Assembly (NCBI RefSeq): GCF_001894785.1
Contig: NZ_BCWW01000007.1
Coordinates: 307,674-371,673, forward strand
Reading direction: 5' to 3'
DNA length: 64,000 nucleotides
From: Rhodococcoides fascians NBRC 12155 = LMG 3623
GTDB taxonomy: Bacteria > Actinomycetota > Actinomycetes > Mycobacteriales > Mycobacteriaceae
The translations under genes were made by a program, and so were the position numbers. Positions 45,488 through 55,136 of this stretch are shown one piece after another; the first letter of the stretch is position 1, and each line of letters begins with the position of its first letter. The notes beneath the pieces are model-generated. The model was not told the DNA's origin. It searched no databases and worked only from the letters and a program-made list of their open reading frames with translations.

Positions 45488-46057
45488 GTGATTCTCGGAC
45501 CGAACGACGCGTTATCGCGTCGCCCCTCGCGAATCGTGGTGGCAGGAACATCAGGTTCCGGTAAGACCACGTTGTCGGCTCGTCTCGGATCGGTTCTGGG
45601 AATCGAACACATCGAGATCGACGCACTGTTTCACGGTGAGAATTGGACGCCCCGTGCCACGTTCGAGCAGGACGTGGACGAGTTCATCACCCGCCCATCC
45701 TGGGTCACCGAGTGGCAGTACAGCGTGGTGCGGGATCGACTCGCCGATCGGGCCGACCTCTGCCTGTGGCTCGATCTGCCTCGTCGAACGGTGATGCGGC
45801 AGATCGTCTTCCGCACGCTCCGTCGTCGGGTCGGTCGAACAGTGCTGTGGAACGGCAACTTCGAGCCACCGCTGCATCGCATATTTTTCGATCGCGAGCA
45901 CGTCATCCGGTGGGCCTGGAACACGCATCGGATGACGGCCGCGCGCGTTCAGCGACTGAACATGCGCCGACCGGACCTGACGATCGTGCGATTCCGATCG
46001 CACGCTGAAGTGAACAGGTGGCTGGCCGATCGACTGGTTCCGGCGGCGAGGATCTGA
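45488..46057 (+). CDS. P-loop ATPase/adenylate kinase-like (topology modulation-type) protein
   Basis: A 189-residue P-loop protein. Walker A 'GTSGSGKTTLSARL' begins at residue 20 with Lys26. 'HIEIDALFHGENWTPR' and 'DLCLWLDLPRRTVMRQIV' match the FlaR-like 'DNA topology modulation' and adenylate kinase-related group. The C-terminus is Arg-rich. Phosphoryl acceptor unknown. It starts at GTG 45488, 15 bp after the ATP-grasp gene, and is convergent with the HAD gene. Confidence 0.75.
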   Translation: MILGPNDALSRRPSRIVVAGTSGSGKTTLSARLGSVLGIEHIEIDALFHGENWTPRATFEQDVDEFITRPSWVTEWQYSVVRDRLADRADLCLWLDLPRRTVMRQIVFRTLRRRVGRTVLWNGNFEPPLHRIFFDREHVIRWAWNTHRMTAARVQRLNMRRPDLTIVRFRSHAEVNRWLADRLVPAARI

Positions 46058-46067
46058 ACTGCGTCTG

Positions 46068-46754
46068 TCAGCAGTTGAGTCGGTCGGCAAGGGACTCGAT
46101 CGAGTCTGCGCTGTAGGTCCACTCGGCTTCGGGAGCAAGGTCGGACGTCTGCGTCGGGCCGTGTTCCAGCGGGCGGGCGACGAATGCGGTGGCGAAGCCA
46201 CACTCGGCTGCGGCGGCGAGGTCGCTGTTGTGGGCGGCAACCATCATGCACTCGTCGGGACGCAGCCCGAGGATGTCCGCGGTACGCAGGTAGGTATCGG
46301 GCATGGGCTTGTACGCCTGCACCGGTTCTGCGCCGAGGATGGCGTCCCAGGGAAGGCCGGCATTCTTGGCCATGTCCAGCAGCAGAGAGATGTTGCCGTT
46401 CGAGAGCGGTGCTACGACGAACTCGGTGCGCAGCCGCGTGAGCCCGGGAACGGAATCGGGCCACGGCTCCAGTCGATGCCACGCGAGATTGAGGTCGGCC
46501 GTGGCGTCCGTATCGAGGTCGATCTCGAATTCGGAGAGCACCGTTCGCAGGGACTCGAGGTGCAGTACGTCCAACCGAGTGAAGGGCCGTTCACCGGACC
46601 GCACCTGTTCCATGGCCGGTTGATAGAGGCTCCGCCACCGATCGGCAAACCGATAGCTGTCGACTCCCGGCCCGCAGATGTCGGTGACCTCGCGGGCGAT
46701 GCTCGTGCGCCAATCGACGACGGTGCCGAAGACGTCGAACAACAGCGCTTTCAA
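46068..46754 (-). CDS. HAD-superfamily hydrolase, haloacid dehalogenase type II-like
   Basis: A 228-residue HAD protein. The nucleophile Asp is in 'LLFDVFGTVVDWR'; 'APLSNGNISLLLDMAK' (Ser/Asn motif II) and 'AYKPMPDTYLRTADILG' (Lys motif III) follow, then 'CMMVAAHNSDLAAAAECG' (motif IV). The pattern is of L-2-haloacid dehalogenases, though many relatives are phosphatases. No ATG fits the N-terminus; the TTG at 46754 overlaps the previous stop (TTGA) and puts the nucleophile at the expected place. Confidence 0.82.
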   Translation of the reverse strand: MKALLFDVFGTVVDWRTSIAREVTDICGPGVDSYRFADRWRSLYQPAMEQVRSGERPFTRLDVLHLESLRTVLSEFEIDLDTDATADLNLAWHRLEPWPDSVPGLTRLRTEFVVAPLSNGNISLLLDMAKNAGLPWDAILGAEPVQAYKPMPDTYLRTADILGLRPDECMMVAAHNSDLAAAAECGFATAFVARPLEHGPTQTSDLAPEAEWTYSADSIESLADRLNC

Positions 46755-47167
46755 CGCTTCTTCTTCTTTTTCTTCTTGTCGGCCGGATATCCTACCGCAG
46801 ACAGGATGGCTCCGGCCAGCGGAATGAGAAGGAAGAAAAGCCACTTCTGGTCGAAATCGGTGAGAAAGAACAGAGCAAGTGATCCGAAGATGACGATCGG
46901 CATCACCACTGCAGCCCAATCGATTCCGCGGTCCTTCACGGCCGGTGCGTCGGCGTCGGATCGTGCGACCGACGCAGTGCCGGACGCGGTGGGGAGGTCG
47001 ACGAATACCGATTCGAGCTGTCCACGCGTCGTCGCGGAAGCGATTGTGGCACTGCGCTCGTCGAATTCGGGAACCGTCAGGCGGCCCTCGCTGAAGTGCT
47101 GCCCCAGGACATCGAGGGCCTTCTCCCGATCAGCGGTACCGATACGTATTTCCGGAAGCTCGGACAT
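46751..47167 (-). CDS. DUF1707 small membrane protein with poly-lysine tail
   Basis: A 138-residue protein. Residues 5-60 ('IRIGTADREKALDVLGQHFSEGRLTVPEFDER' in part) are the DUF1707/SHOCT-like domain. Two membrane helices lie near 85-105 and 110-128 ('IFGSLALFFLT', 'FFLLIPLAGAILSAV'). The C-terminus is DKKKKKKKR, facing the cytoplasm by the positive-inside rule. Function unknown. Its stop overlaps the TTG start of the HAD gene, coupling the two. Confidence 0.8.
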   Translation of the reverse strand: MSELPEIRIGTADREKALDVLGQHFSEGRLTVPEFDERSATIASATTRGQLESVFVDLPTASGTASVARSDADAPAVKDRGIDWAAVVMPIVIFGSLALFFLTDFDQKWLFFLLIPLAGAILSAVGYPADKKKKKKKR

Positions 47168-47250
47168 TGCTACAGGGTAGCGCTATCCGCGCCGCCGTTC
47201 GATGCCGAAAGTCGCCCGGGGGTCGATCCGTTCGGCATCGAACGTCGGTG

Positions 47251-49044
47251 TCACTTGATTTCTGCGAGGACGGTGCCTTGGGTGATGGCGTCGCCTGCGG
47301 TGACGCTCAGGCCGGTGATGGTGCCTGCTTTGTGGGCGGTGACGGGGTTTTCCATTTTCATCGCTTCCAGGACAGCGACGAGGTCCCCGGCGGCGACTTC
47401 CTGGCCTTCGTCGACGGCGACTTTGACCACGGTGCCCTGCATCGGTGCGGTCACCGAGTCACCGGAGGCTGCGCCGGCTCCGGCACCGCCACGGGTGCGG
47501 GCCTTGGGCTTGCGCCGTACCGCACCGGCATTTCCGCCGCTGCCACCGCCGAGGGTGAGCTCGCCCGGGAGGGAGACCTCGACGCGTCGGCCCCCGACCT
47601 CGACGATGACGGACTGCCGGGGCAGGGCCTCGTCGTCGTCGATCGGTTGCCCGGCGGTGAACGGGGGAACCTGGTTGTCCCATTCGGTTTCGATCCACCG
47701 GGTGTGGACGGAGAAGGAGTCGCCGTCGCCGATGAACGCGGGATCGGAGACCACCGCCGCGTGGAACGGGATCACCGTCGCCAACCCGTCGACGGTGAAT
47801 TCGGCCAACGCCCGGCGGGAGCGGGCGAGGGCTTCTTCGCGGGTGGCTCCGGTGACGATGAGTTTGGCGAGCATCGAATCGAACTGGCCGCCGATCACGC
47901 TGCCGGATTCGACACCGGAATCGACGCGGACACCCGGTCCGGAGGGGGCGGTGAAGGTGGTGACCGGTCCGGGGGCGGGCAGGAACCCACGCCCGGCGTC
48001 TTCGCCGTTGATCCGGAACTCGAACGAATGCCCCCGCGGTTCGGGGTCTTCGGTGATGGTCAGTTCTTCGCCGTTGGCGATGCGGAACTGCTGCAGCACC
48101 AGGTCGATGCCGGAGGTTTCCTCGGTGACGGGGTGCTCGACCTGCAGGCGGGTGTTGACCTCCAGGAAGCTGACGAGGCCGTCTTGGCCGACGAGGTATT
48201 CGACGGTCCCGGCGCCGTAGTAGCCGGCTTCGAGGCAGATGGCTTTGGCGCTGGAGTGGATTTCTTTGCGTTGGGCGTCGGTGAGGAACGGGGCGGGGGC
48301 TTCTTCGACGAGTTTCTGGAAGCGGCGTTGCAGGGAGCAGTCGCGGGTGCCGGCGACGATGACGTTGCCGTGTTGGTCGGCGATGACCTGGGCTTCGACG
48401 TGGCGTGGTTTGTCGAGGTAGCGTTCGACGAAGCATTCCCCGCGCCCGAATGCTGCGACGGCTTCGCGGGTGGCGGAGTCGAACAGTTCGGGGATTTCCT
48501 CGCGGGTGCGGGCGACTTTCATGCCGCGTCCGCCGCCACCGAAGGCGGCTTTGATGGCGATGGGGAGGCCGTGTTCGTCGACGAACGCAAGGATTTCGTT
48601 CGCGTCTTTGACCGGTTCGGAGGTGCCGGGGACGGAGGGGGCTTTGGCGCGGGCGGCGATGTGGCGGGCGGTGACCTTGTCGCCGAGATCGCGGATGGAC
48701 TGCGGGGACGGTCCGATCCAGATCAGACCTGCATCGATCACGGCTTGGGCGAAGTCGGCGTTCTCGGAGAGGAATCCGTAGCCGGGGTGGATGGCGTCGG
48801 CTCCGGATTTGGCGGCGGCGTCCAAGATTTTGTCGATGACCAGGTACGACTCCGCGGAGGTTTGTCCGCCGAGTGCGAATGCTTCGTCGGCCAGGCGGAC
48901 GAACGGTGCGTCGGCGTCGGGTTCGGCGTACACAGCGACACTGGCCAGCCCGGCATCAGCGGCCGCCCGGATCACCCGAACCGCGATCTCACCACGATTG
49001 GCAACAAGAACCTTGGTGATCTGAGCACTGGCATGGCTGGGCAC
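47251..49044 (-). CDS. accA3: Acyl-CoA carboxylase alpha subunit (biotin carboxylase plus BCCP)
   Basis: A 597-residue protein. The biotin carboxylase N-domain begins '[18 protein letters not shown]', the ATP-grasp region includes '[14 protein letters not shown]' and '[28 protein letters not shown]', and the C-terminal BCCP has the biotin lysine in '[11 protein letters not shown]'. It carboxylates its own biotin and hands CO2 to AccD subunits for malonyl-, methylmalonyl- or long-chain acyl-CoA synthesis. The frame opens at 49128, but GTG 49044 has AGGAGG 4 nt upstream and gives the mycobacterial length (about 600). It is separated from accE5-accD5 by the island described below. Confidence 0.95.
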   Translation of the reverse strand: MPSHASAQITKVLVANRGEIAVRVIRAAADAGLASVAVYAEPDADAPFVRLADEAFALGGQTSAESYLVIDKILDAAAKSGADAIHPGYGFLSENADFAQAVIDAGLIWIGPSPQSIRDLGDKVTARHIAARAKAPSVPGTSEPVKDANEILAFVDEHGLPIAIKAAFGGGGRGMKVARTREEIPELFDSATREAVAAFGRGECFVERYLDKPRHVEAQVIADQHGNVIVAGTRDCSLQRRFQKLVEEAPAPFLTDAQRKEIHSSAKAICLEAGYYGAGTVEYLVGQDGLVSFLEVNTRLQVEHPVTEETSGIDLVLQQFRIANGEELTITEDPEPRGHSFEFRINGEDAGRGFLPAPGPVTTFTAPSGPGVRVDSGVESGSVIGGQFDSMLAKLIVTGATREEALARSRRALAEFTVDGLATVIPFHAAVVSDPAFIGDGDSFSVHTRWIETEWDNQVPPFTAGQPIDDDEALPRQSVIVEVGGRRVEVSLPGELTLGGGSGGNAGAVRRKPKARTRGGAGAGAASGDSVTAPMQGTVVKVAVDEGQEVAAGDLVAVLEAMKMENPVTAHKAGTITGLSVTAGDAITQGTVLAEIK

Positions 49045-49171
49045 TGAGCCTCCTACAGATGTGTTTTTCGCATCCATCGTCACGAACGTCACGTCGGAGT
49101 CTAAGCACCGACTCGGTCGTCGCTGCAATCGGTCCAGGCCGCTGCGGCGCGTCCAGGGCGACAGGATGGGA

Positions 49172-50641
49172 CTACTGGCTGGTAGCGATCCGCCCGGTAT
49201 CGGAGTGCCCGGGATCGGGATGCTGGGACGTTGCGGCAGAGAAGGAGGCGGTACCGGTGTCGGCCACCTCGGTCAGCAGGGCGCGAAAGGTGCCTATGTA
49301 TTCGTGTACCCGGGCAGTTGCGAGCTCGGTGTTGGGATAGCGAGCCGCGATGTTGATTCCCTGAGGTGTGCGGTTGATCCAGATGTACACGTCGTGTTGG
49401 TACTGCTTGCTGCGCAGCGCACGCGCGTTCCAATCGGGCCAGTGCTCTGCTGCCGGCGCGAACCGCACATCCATGAACGAGACGACGAAACGTGGCCTGG
49501 CCGAGTAGCCGAGGGTGGTGAACACCCGATCGAGCGGAACCCGCGCAATCGGTTTGGTCTTCTTCACCTCGGCCGATGCTGCGGCCACGACCGAGCCGAA
49601 CGACTCCGCGCCGGCGATGTCGAACGAGATGGGACACAGTCCGACGAACCACCCCAGTGCCGACGCCCATTGCGGCTCGTCCCGGGTGTGTACCGGGGTG
49701 ACGGTCCGAAATTGGGTGCCCCCGCCCAGCTCGGCACCGGTGATGGCCAGGACCCCCAGTAATCCGGCGAACAGACTGTTCCCGGTCTTTCGGCACGCGA
49801 CCGAGAACGAATCGGCTTGATCGGGGTCGAGCACCCAAGCAGAGAGCCCGCCCTGAGGTACGTCGTCCGGGCTGGGATCACCGATGTCGAGCGGGAAGTC
49901 GGGCAGCTGGCCTTCCCCGTCGATCAGCAGATCGCGCCAGATCGCGACGGCCTCGTGCGAATGTTCCAACTCGGCGTTTCGCTCGCGTTCGGAGGACCCG
50001 AAGTCGAGATAGCTGCCGGCCTCGAACAGGGCGGCCGGTGCCCCGCCCAGCTCCTCGCCGTACAGGGCCGCGATCTCGTGGGCGACCAGGACAGTGGACA
50101 AGCCGTCGATGATCGAGTGATCTGCTGCGAAGAAGACGGTGATCGGCCGCGTCTCGTCCAGTGGTTCGAGAGTGACGAACGCGTAGGCGGGCCAGATCAG
50201 GGGCGAGGTGAACTCGTCGAAGAGATACTGAAGATGCTCGAAGACTTCACTCGATTGCGCACACCGTTCCTGCTCGACCTGCCAGATGTCTACGGCTCCC
50301 TGCGCGGCGGTCACCCGGGTCATCTCACCGGTGGCCTCGTCGATCGATGCGCTCGACCGCATGGCTTCGTGTCTGTCGATCCAGTTCAGCACCGCCCGCC
50401 GGAAAGCGTGCTTGTCCAGGGGACCGGCAATCTCGAACGCCGCGCCGAGCCACGACTCGCGTCCGCGGCGAGGGCTGCTCAGGCTGGTACGCAGGTGCGC
50501 CTCGTGGACGTAGGACGTCGGGCGAGGGTCGGGCTGCCACCCGGCGGCTTCGGGAGTGTGGGCGTGTGGGCCGACACTGGGAATCCATTCGGTGAGCGTG
50601 CCCGCGGGAACCGCGTAGTCCGCCAACTCGGTGAACTCCAT
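49172..50641 (-). CDS. PapA-like CoA-dependent acyltransferase A
   Basis: A 489-residue condensation/chloramphenicol-acetyltransferase-fold enzyme. The catalytic HxxxDG is H175-S-I-I-D179-G180 in '[12 protein letters not shown]'. Other family marks: '[12 protein letters not shown]' in the first half, '[19 protein letters not shown]', and '[21 protein letters not shown]' near the C-terminus. Polyketide-associated proteins (PapA) of mycobacteria transfer acyl groups onto trehalose or phthiocerol in glycolipids. The N-terminus ([21 protein letters not shown]) is closely similar to acyltransferase D at 55137. It lies between accA3 and sufE. Transferred acyl group and acceptor are unknown. Confidence 0.82.
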   Translation of the reverse strand: MEFTELADYAVPAGTLTEWIPSVGPHAHTPEAAGWQPDPRPTSYVHEAHLRTSLSSPRRGRESWLGAAFEIAGPLDKHAFRRAVLNWIDRHEAMRSSASIDEATGEMTRVTAAQGAVDIWQVEQERCAQSSEVFEHLQYLFDEFTSPLIWPAYAFVTLEPLDETRPITVFFAADHSIIDGLSTVLVAHEIAALYGEELGGAPAALFEAGSYLDFGSSERERNAELEHSHEAVAIWRDLLIDGEGQLPDFPLDIGDPSPDDVPQGGLSAWVLDPDQADSFSVACRKTGNSLFAGLLGVLAITGAELGGGTQFRTVTPVHTRDEPQWASALGWFVGLCPISFDIAGAESFGSVVAAASAEVKKTKPIARVPLDRVFTTLGYSARPRFVVSFMDVRFAPAAEHWPDWNARALRSKQYQHDVYIWINRTPQGINIAARYPNTELATARVHEYIGTFRALLTEVADTGTASFSAATSQHPDPGHSDTGRIATSQ

Positions 50642-50775
50642 ATCGGCAGCAACCAGCCTTCGTCAGACGCATTCGGGGGATTGTTCGGACAGCGGGCGAC
50701 GATGCCCACTACCGAAGTCTACCGACGGCGGCGTGTATCGATCAAGACGAAGGCCGGGCGCTGCCGACCACGAGG

Positions 50776-51189
50776 TCAGCGCAGGTGCCTCTTGATACGT
50801 GCGAGCATCGCCGACATCCCTCGGAGACGCAGGGGGCTCACCGCATCGCTCAATCCGAGAGCCGAGTAGAAATCGTCCGGAACGTCGAGGATTTCCTGCG
50901 CGCTGAGACCGTCGAGCCCCTGCGCCAGGATCGAGGCGAACCCGCGAGTCGTCGGAGCCTCCGGCGGCGCGCTGAAGTACAGCTCGATCCGGGCGGGATC
51001 GGATGCATCGACCGACAGGAACAACGGCGACTGACATTCGGGGACCGGCTCCATCGCATCCTGGGCCAGGTGATCCGGCAACGGGGGTAGTTCCCGGCTG
51101 AATTCGAGCAGGAGCTGCAGTTTGTCCTGGCCCTCGACTGCGGCGAAATCCTCGACGATCTCGGCCAACGATTCTGGAAGGGAACTCAT
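50776..51189 (-). CDS. SufE-like sulfur acceptor protein
   Basis: A 137-residue SufE-family protein. The sulfur-accepting Cys52 is in '[11 protein letters not shown]', and the C-terminal '[24 protein letters not shown]' is the family's conserved end. SufE accepts persulfide sulfur and passes it on for Fe-S or other sulfur metabolism. The ATG at 51189 overlaps the stop of the sulfurtransferase gene, indicating the two act together. This corresponds to Rv3284 next to sseA (Rv3283) in M. tuberculosis. Confidence 0.88.
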   Translation of the reverse strand: MSSLPESLAEIVEDFAAVEGQDKLQLLLEFSRELPPLPDHLAQDAMEPVPECQSPLFLSVDASDPARIELYFSAPPEAPTTRGFASILAQGLDGLSAQEILDVPDDFYSALGLSDAVSPLRLRGMSAMLARIKRHLR

Positions 51190-52082
51190 CGAGCGGCCGG
51201 TGCCGATCCGGGCTCCTCGCCCCTGGCGATCGGAACGCGCACAGCATTGCCCCACTCGGTCCACGAGCCGTCGTAGTTGCGGACGGACTCGTACCCGAGC
51301 AGATGCGTCAGCACGAACCAGGTATGGCTCGACCGCTCGCCGATGCGGCAGTACGCGATGACCTCGTCGGTTGCCGAGGTCTCGGAGTAGATCTCGTCCA
51401 GTTCTGCGCGTGAGCGGAATCGCCCGTCCGGTGCTGCTGCCTTGGCCCACGGGATGCTGACGGCAGTGGGGATGTGGCCGCCGCGCAGCGCACCTTCCTC
51501 CGGGTAGTCGGGCATGTGGGTGCGTTCGCCGGTGTACTCCGCGGGGGAGCGTACGTCGATCAGAGGCACGGAGCCGAGAGCTCCGAGCACGTCCGAGGCG
51601 AATGCGCGGATCGGTGCATCGTTCCGCTCGACGACGGGGTAGTCGGTCGCCGGAAACTCGGGGACATCGAGTGTGGTGTCGCGGTTCTCGGACAACCAGG
51701 CATCACGTCCGCCGTCGAGCAGCCGCACGTCCTGGTGTCCGAACAGGGTGAACACCCACAGTGCGTAGGCGGCCCACCAGTTGCTCTTGTCGCCGTACAC
51801 GACGATTGTGTCGTCACGCGAAATACCCTTGCGGCTCATCAGTTTCGAGAACTGTTCGCCGTCGATGTAGTCGCGCGTGACCGGGTCGTTCAGGTCGAGG
51901 TGCCAGTCGATCTTGACCGCGCCGGGAATGTGGCCGACGTCGTAGAGCAACACGTCCTCGTCGGATTCGACGACGCGGAGCCCGGGCGTACCGAGATGAG
52001 CGGACAGCCATTCGGTGGATACGAGACGATCCGGATGCGCGTAGTCGGCGAACATTGCGTTGGAATCGGTTGGTACAGGCAC
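51186..52082 (-). CDS. sseA: Thiosulfate/3-mercaptopyruvate sulfurtransferase
   Basis: A 298-residue protein with two rhodanese domains. The first ('[23 protein letters not shown]') is the inactive domain; the second has the catalytic Cys loop '[18 protein letters not shown]'. '[26 protein letters not shown]' is near-identical in style to M. tuberculosis SseA as I recall it. The frame opens earlier, but GTG 52082 ([11 protein letters not shown]) has AGGAG upstream and gives the usual 297-298 residues. Coupled to the SufE-like gene downstream. Sulfur is probably moved from mercaptopyruvate or thiosulfate to SufE. Confidence 0.94.
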   Translation of the reverse strand: MPVPTDSNAMFADYAHPDRLVSTEWLSAHLGTPGLRVVESDEDVLLYDVGHIPGAVKIDWHLDLNDPVTRDYIDGEQFSKLMSRKGISRDDTIVVYGDKSNWWAAYALWVFTLFGHQDVRLLDGGRDAWLSENRDTTLDVPEFPATDYPVVERNDAPIRAFASDVLGALGSVPLIDVRSPAEYTGERTHMPDYPEEGALRGGHIPTAVSIPWAKAAAPDGRFRSRAELDEIYSETSATDEVIAYCRIGERSSHTWFVLTHLLGYESVRNYDGSWTEWGNAVRVPIARGEEPGSAPAAR

Positions 52083-52212
52083 GTATCGGCTCCTACGGAA
52101 GATATTCGGCTGGCGGCCCGCTCGGGGGTGAACGGTCTCCGTCGACAATCCTATGCCGTACCGCCACCGAGTGGCGGGAGCCGCAGGCACAGAGCGCTGC
52201 GTCGGTACTGTC

Positions 52213-53586
52213 TCAGCGTGTCAGGGCCGTTGTGGCGGCCTGGTCGGTCGCCTCGGCCAGCAGCGCGACCAGCGCGCCGCTGAACGCAGTCATGACCGAG
52301 TGCGCGAGGACGGTGTCGGGAAAACGTGCCCGCAGAGCCAGACCCGAGGCTGTCCGCGACACCCAGAACTGCGCGTCGTCGGACACCGTCGCGTTGCTGA
52401 CGTGGTGTGCGTTGGATTCTTCGAGTCGGCGGTGGCCCTCGATTCTGGTGTAGTCGATGTACGACACCATGAACACGTCGTTTCGCGAGAGGGTGAACGT
52501 GTCTCCGAGGGATGCCAACACCTGGGGGATGGGCACCGTGCTCAGCGGTAGCGCAGCACGAAACTCCCGTTGGGCCGCGGCGATCGTGTCGACGAGCACG
52601 TCGCCGACGTCCACGGTCATCGGGGCGTTGGTGGTGAACCAGCCCAGTGCCCGCCGGAACCGATCCTCGTGACGGGTGTGCAATGGGAACAGGAACGGTA
52701 TCTGCCGCGGTCCGCCGATGGCGGCGCAGGCCTGACCGATCGCAGCCACGACCCCGGCGAACATCCCGCCGCCCGACCGAGTGCACAGGCGCTCGAACTC
52801 GGCAGTGCGGTCGGCATCGAGGATCGGCGCGACAAGGGTTGCCTGCGTGGCAGTCTCACCGTCCGCAAGTCCCAGGTCGAACGGAAAACTCGGCGTCGTA
52901 CCACCGCACCGTACAAGGAATTCCGACCACCGCACCATGCGCTCGTCATGGCGATCCGCTGCCGGCTCGGTTGCTTCGATTCGGCAGTAGTCGACGAATC
53001 CTCCCACCGGACTCAGCTCGATGTTCGGACTCGACGGGCAGCGCCGGTACGCGTCGTACCAGGCGCGAACCTCGTCCACGGTCACTGCGATCGACAGCGC
53101 GTCGACGTTCGAGTGGTCGAATGCGCAGACCACCGTCGACACGTCCGGCCGGTCGATCGCGACACACGTGTACGACGGGAACCGTCGTGCGTCGCAACGT
53201 AACTCGAGTATTCGGCGGAGATGCTCACGTAGCTCGGTCGGGCAATCGAATTCGGTCCGGTTCGACGCCGCGATCTCGACCGAACCGGGGCGATGGAGCA
53301 TCCTGTCCAGGCCGTCGGTCGCCTGGACGAACGAGCTGCGCAGAGTGTCGTGTCGGTCGATCAGTCGAGTGAACGCCCACGCGAGAGCGTCGGCATCGAT
53401 GCGGCCGGGCACATCGAACGTGCCCGCGATCCATACTCGCCGAGCCTCGCCCAGATCGCCCAGATGAAACCGTTGATTGAACGACGGTGGAATCGGGGAC
53501 CGTTGTGCATCCCCGGTGACGTCGGCGGTGAATTCGACGACGACACCGGCCGCGGGATGGTACTCAGTGATCGAGGTGACCCGCAC
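52213..53586 (-). CDS. PapA-like CoA-dependent acyltransferase B
   Basis: A 457-residue member of the PapA/condensation fold. The active-site motif is H158-S-N-V-D162-A163, so His and Asp are kept but the following Gly is Ala. '[21 protein letters not shown]' and '[21 protein letters not shown]' match acyltransferases A, C and D. The probable GTG start at 53586 lies 23 bp inside the end of the upstream acyltransferase C gene, which supports co-translation; a shorter start would remove the conserved [12 protein letters not shown]-terminus. Likely role is acyl transfer to a glycoside or lipid alcohol. Substrates unknown. Confidence 0.8.
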   Translation of the reverse strand: MRVTSITEYHPAAGVVVEFTADVTGDAQRSPIPPSFNQRFHLGDLGEARRVWIAGTFDVPGRIDADALAWAFTRLIDRHDTLRSSFVQATDGLDRMLHRPGSVEIAASNRTEFDCPTELREHLRRILELRCDARRFPSYTCVAIDRPDVSTVVCAFDHSNVDALSIAVTVDEVRAWYDAYRRCPSSPNIELSPVGGFVDYCRIEATEPAADRHDERMVRWSEFLVRCGGTTPSFPFDLGLADGETATQATLVAPILDADRTAEFERLCTRSGGGMFAGVVAAIGQACAAIGGPRQIPFLFPLHTRHEDRFRRALGWFTTNAPMTVDVGDVLVDTIAAAQREFRAALPLSTVPIPQVLASLGDTFTLSRNDVFMVSYIDYTRIEGHRRLEESNAHHVSNATVSDDAQFWVSRTASGLALRARFPDTVLAHSVMTAFSGALVALLAEATDQAATTALTR

Positions 53587-55018
53587 CGACCCGCTCCTGA
53601 ACCGAACCGGGCGTCAGGACGTAATCGCCTGTGCGCGCTATCTTTTCCAGTACCGATGCCAGGTGTGCGTGGTACCGCTCGACCGATTCGGCAGCGACGG
53701 CCGTGTCGGGGGTCTGCGCCACCAGATACAGATGCTCACCGTCGCGGTTGATCCACATCGACGCGTTGGAGGTCGCGCCCTCGCCGGTGAAATGCTTGGC
53801 ACGAGTGTCCGCATCTCGCCCGACGCCGGGGAACCAGCGAAAGTCGATGTACGAGAGCATGTTCGGGCTCACAGCGAGTTCGCTTCCGAGCGTGCCGTCT
53901 GCGGCGAGAGCGCCGAGTACCGCATGGACCGGTGCTTCGGCGATCTGCTTGGCCCGCTCGAAACCCTCGTGCGCCGGGCCGGCGACGTCGGAGAAGCGCT
54001 CGTGACCGGCGATGTCGAACGCGACCGGCGCGAAGTTGACGAACCAACCCTGGGATTGTCCGTAGTCACCGTGGTGGCGAGTGCTCAGCACCGTGATTCC
54101 GAAGTACTCCGCGTTCCCCGCGATCTCGAAGTCGGTGATGCCGACGGCAGCGAAGATTCCACTGCTCATCCGTGCGCCGGCGGCCTTGCACGCGGCATCG
54201 AACGCTGCCGTCAGTTCTCGGTCCAACAGGTGGCGTTCGACGATGCGGACCGGGGCGCGTTCGCCGGGGGCAAGCCCCAGATCGAGGGGGAACCGAGGCA
54301 TACGGCCCTCGTGCCTGGTGAAGATGTCACGCCACGCGGCGATCTCGGGGGAGTCTGCACCGAACGTCGCGGCGCGAGCGCGCTCGTCGGCGGCGTACTC
54401 GAGGTGACTTCCCGCCGAAGCCGGTTGCGGAACATCCGCCCCGATCTCGATCGCGTACAGATCGGCCAGTTCGCTGATGACCAGAGCCTGTGAACCACCA
54501 TCGGTGAACGCGTGATCGGCACCGTAGTACAACGTGAAGCTGCCTGGCCTCGATACCACTCCGACGACGAACCCCGGCCAGATGTCGGCGGTGGCCTCGG
54601 TCGAGAAGCGCTGCCGCACATAGTGTTGGAACTGCTCGTCGTCGGATGTCTCACCTGCGTCGACGGTATCGAAACGAGCAACTTCCTGGCCGCCGAGGTG
54701 TCGAACCACGTCGGTGCCGTCCACCTCGAACCAGCACCGCAGACCCTCGTGCCGCAGCACGTACGCAGTCAGCGCACGGCTCATCGCCTCGGTGTCGATG
54801 TCGCCGTCGATCTCGGTGGCCACCCCGGTGTACGCCGTGTGCACGTCACCACGTGCGCGCGCTGCCCACGCTGCCTTCAGGTGGTCTTCCTGAAGAAACG
54901 ACGGTGGAGTCGAATCGATCGGTGCCGCAGCGGCGCTCGCCTGTGCCGCCGCGGTGGGATGCCACTCGAGCAGTCGGCCGGGCGCGGGGTTCCAGCGGCC
55001 CATTGCGGTGATGATCAT
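53564..55018 (-). CDS. PapA-like CoA-dependent acyltransferase C
   Basis: A 484-residue protein. The N-terminal 'MGRWNPAPGRLLEWHPT' is very like the 'WDPAPGVLVSWHPT' start of mycobacterial PapA1/PapA2, which acylate trehalose in sulfolipid synthesis. The catalytic motif is H169-A-F-T-D173-G174 in 'YYGADHAFTDGGS', complete. 'LSTRHHGDYGQSQGWFVNFAP' and 'ASMWINRDGEHLYLVAQTPDT' complete the family pattern. It is the middle gene of the minus-strand run D-C-B; it lies 118 bp after D and overlaps B. Acyl transfer to a sugar is the best guess. Confidence 0.82.
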   Translation of the reverse strand: MIITAMGRWNPAPGRLLEWHPTAAAQASAAAAPIDSTPPSFLQEDHLKAAWAARARGDVHTAYTGVATEIDGDIDTEAMSRALTAYVLRHEGLRCWFEVDGTDVVRHLGGQEVARFDTVDAGETSDDEQFQHYVRQRFSTEATADIWPGFVVGVVSRPGSFTLYYGADHAFTDGGSQALVISELADLYAIEIGADVPQPASAGSHLEYAADERARAATFGADSPEIAAWRDIFTRHEGRMPRFPLDLGLAPGERAPVRIVERHLLDRELTAAFDAACKAAGARMSSGIFAAVGITDFEIAGNAEYFGITVLSTRHHGDYGQSQGWFVNFAPVAFDIAGHERFSDVAGPAHEGFERAKQIAEAPVHAVLGALAADGTLGSELAVSPNMLSYIDFRWFPGVGRDADTRAKHFTGEGATSNASMWINRDGEHLYLVAQTPDTAVAAESVERYHAHLASVLEKIARTGDYVLTPGSVQERVGAGHLDH

Positions 55019-55136
55019 GTTCGCTTCACTCTTCCGGTCGGGGCGCAGTGGACGGAACGTACCGGCTGCCTACGCCGCCGTCTCCGTCCACTGCGCATCC
55101 ACTTCTCCTGCGTGCACGCCTATTCTGCGTCCACGC

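Noticed and set aside
47167..49047. A Gly/Asp-rich 626-codon frame antisense to accA3
   Set aside because: Low-complexity glycine-rich shadow; accA3 is unmistakable on the other strand.
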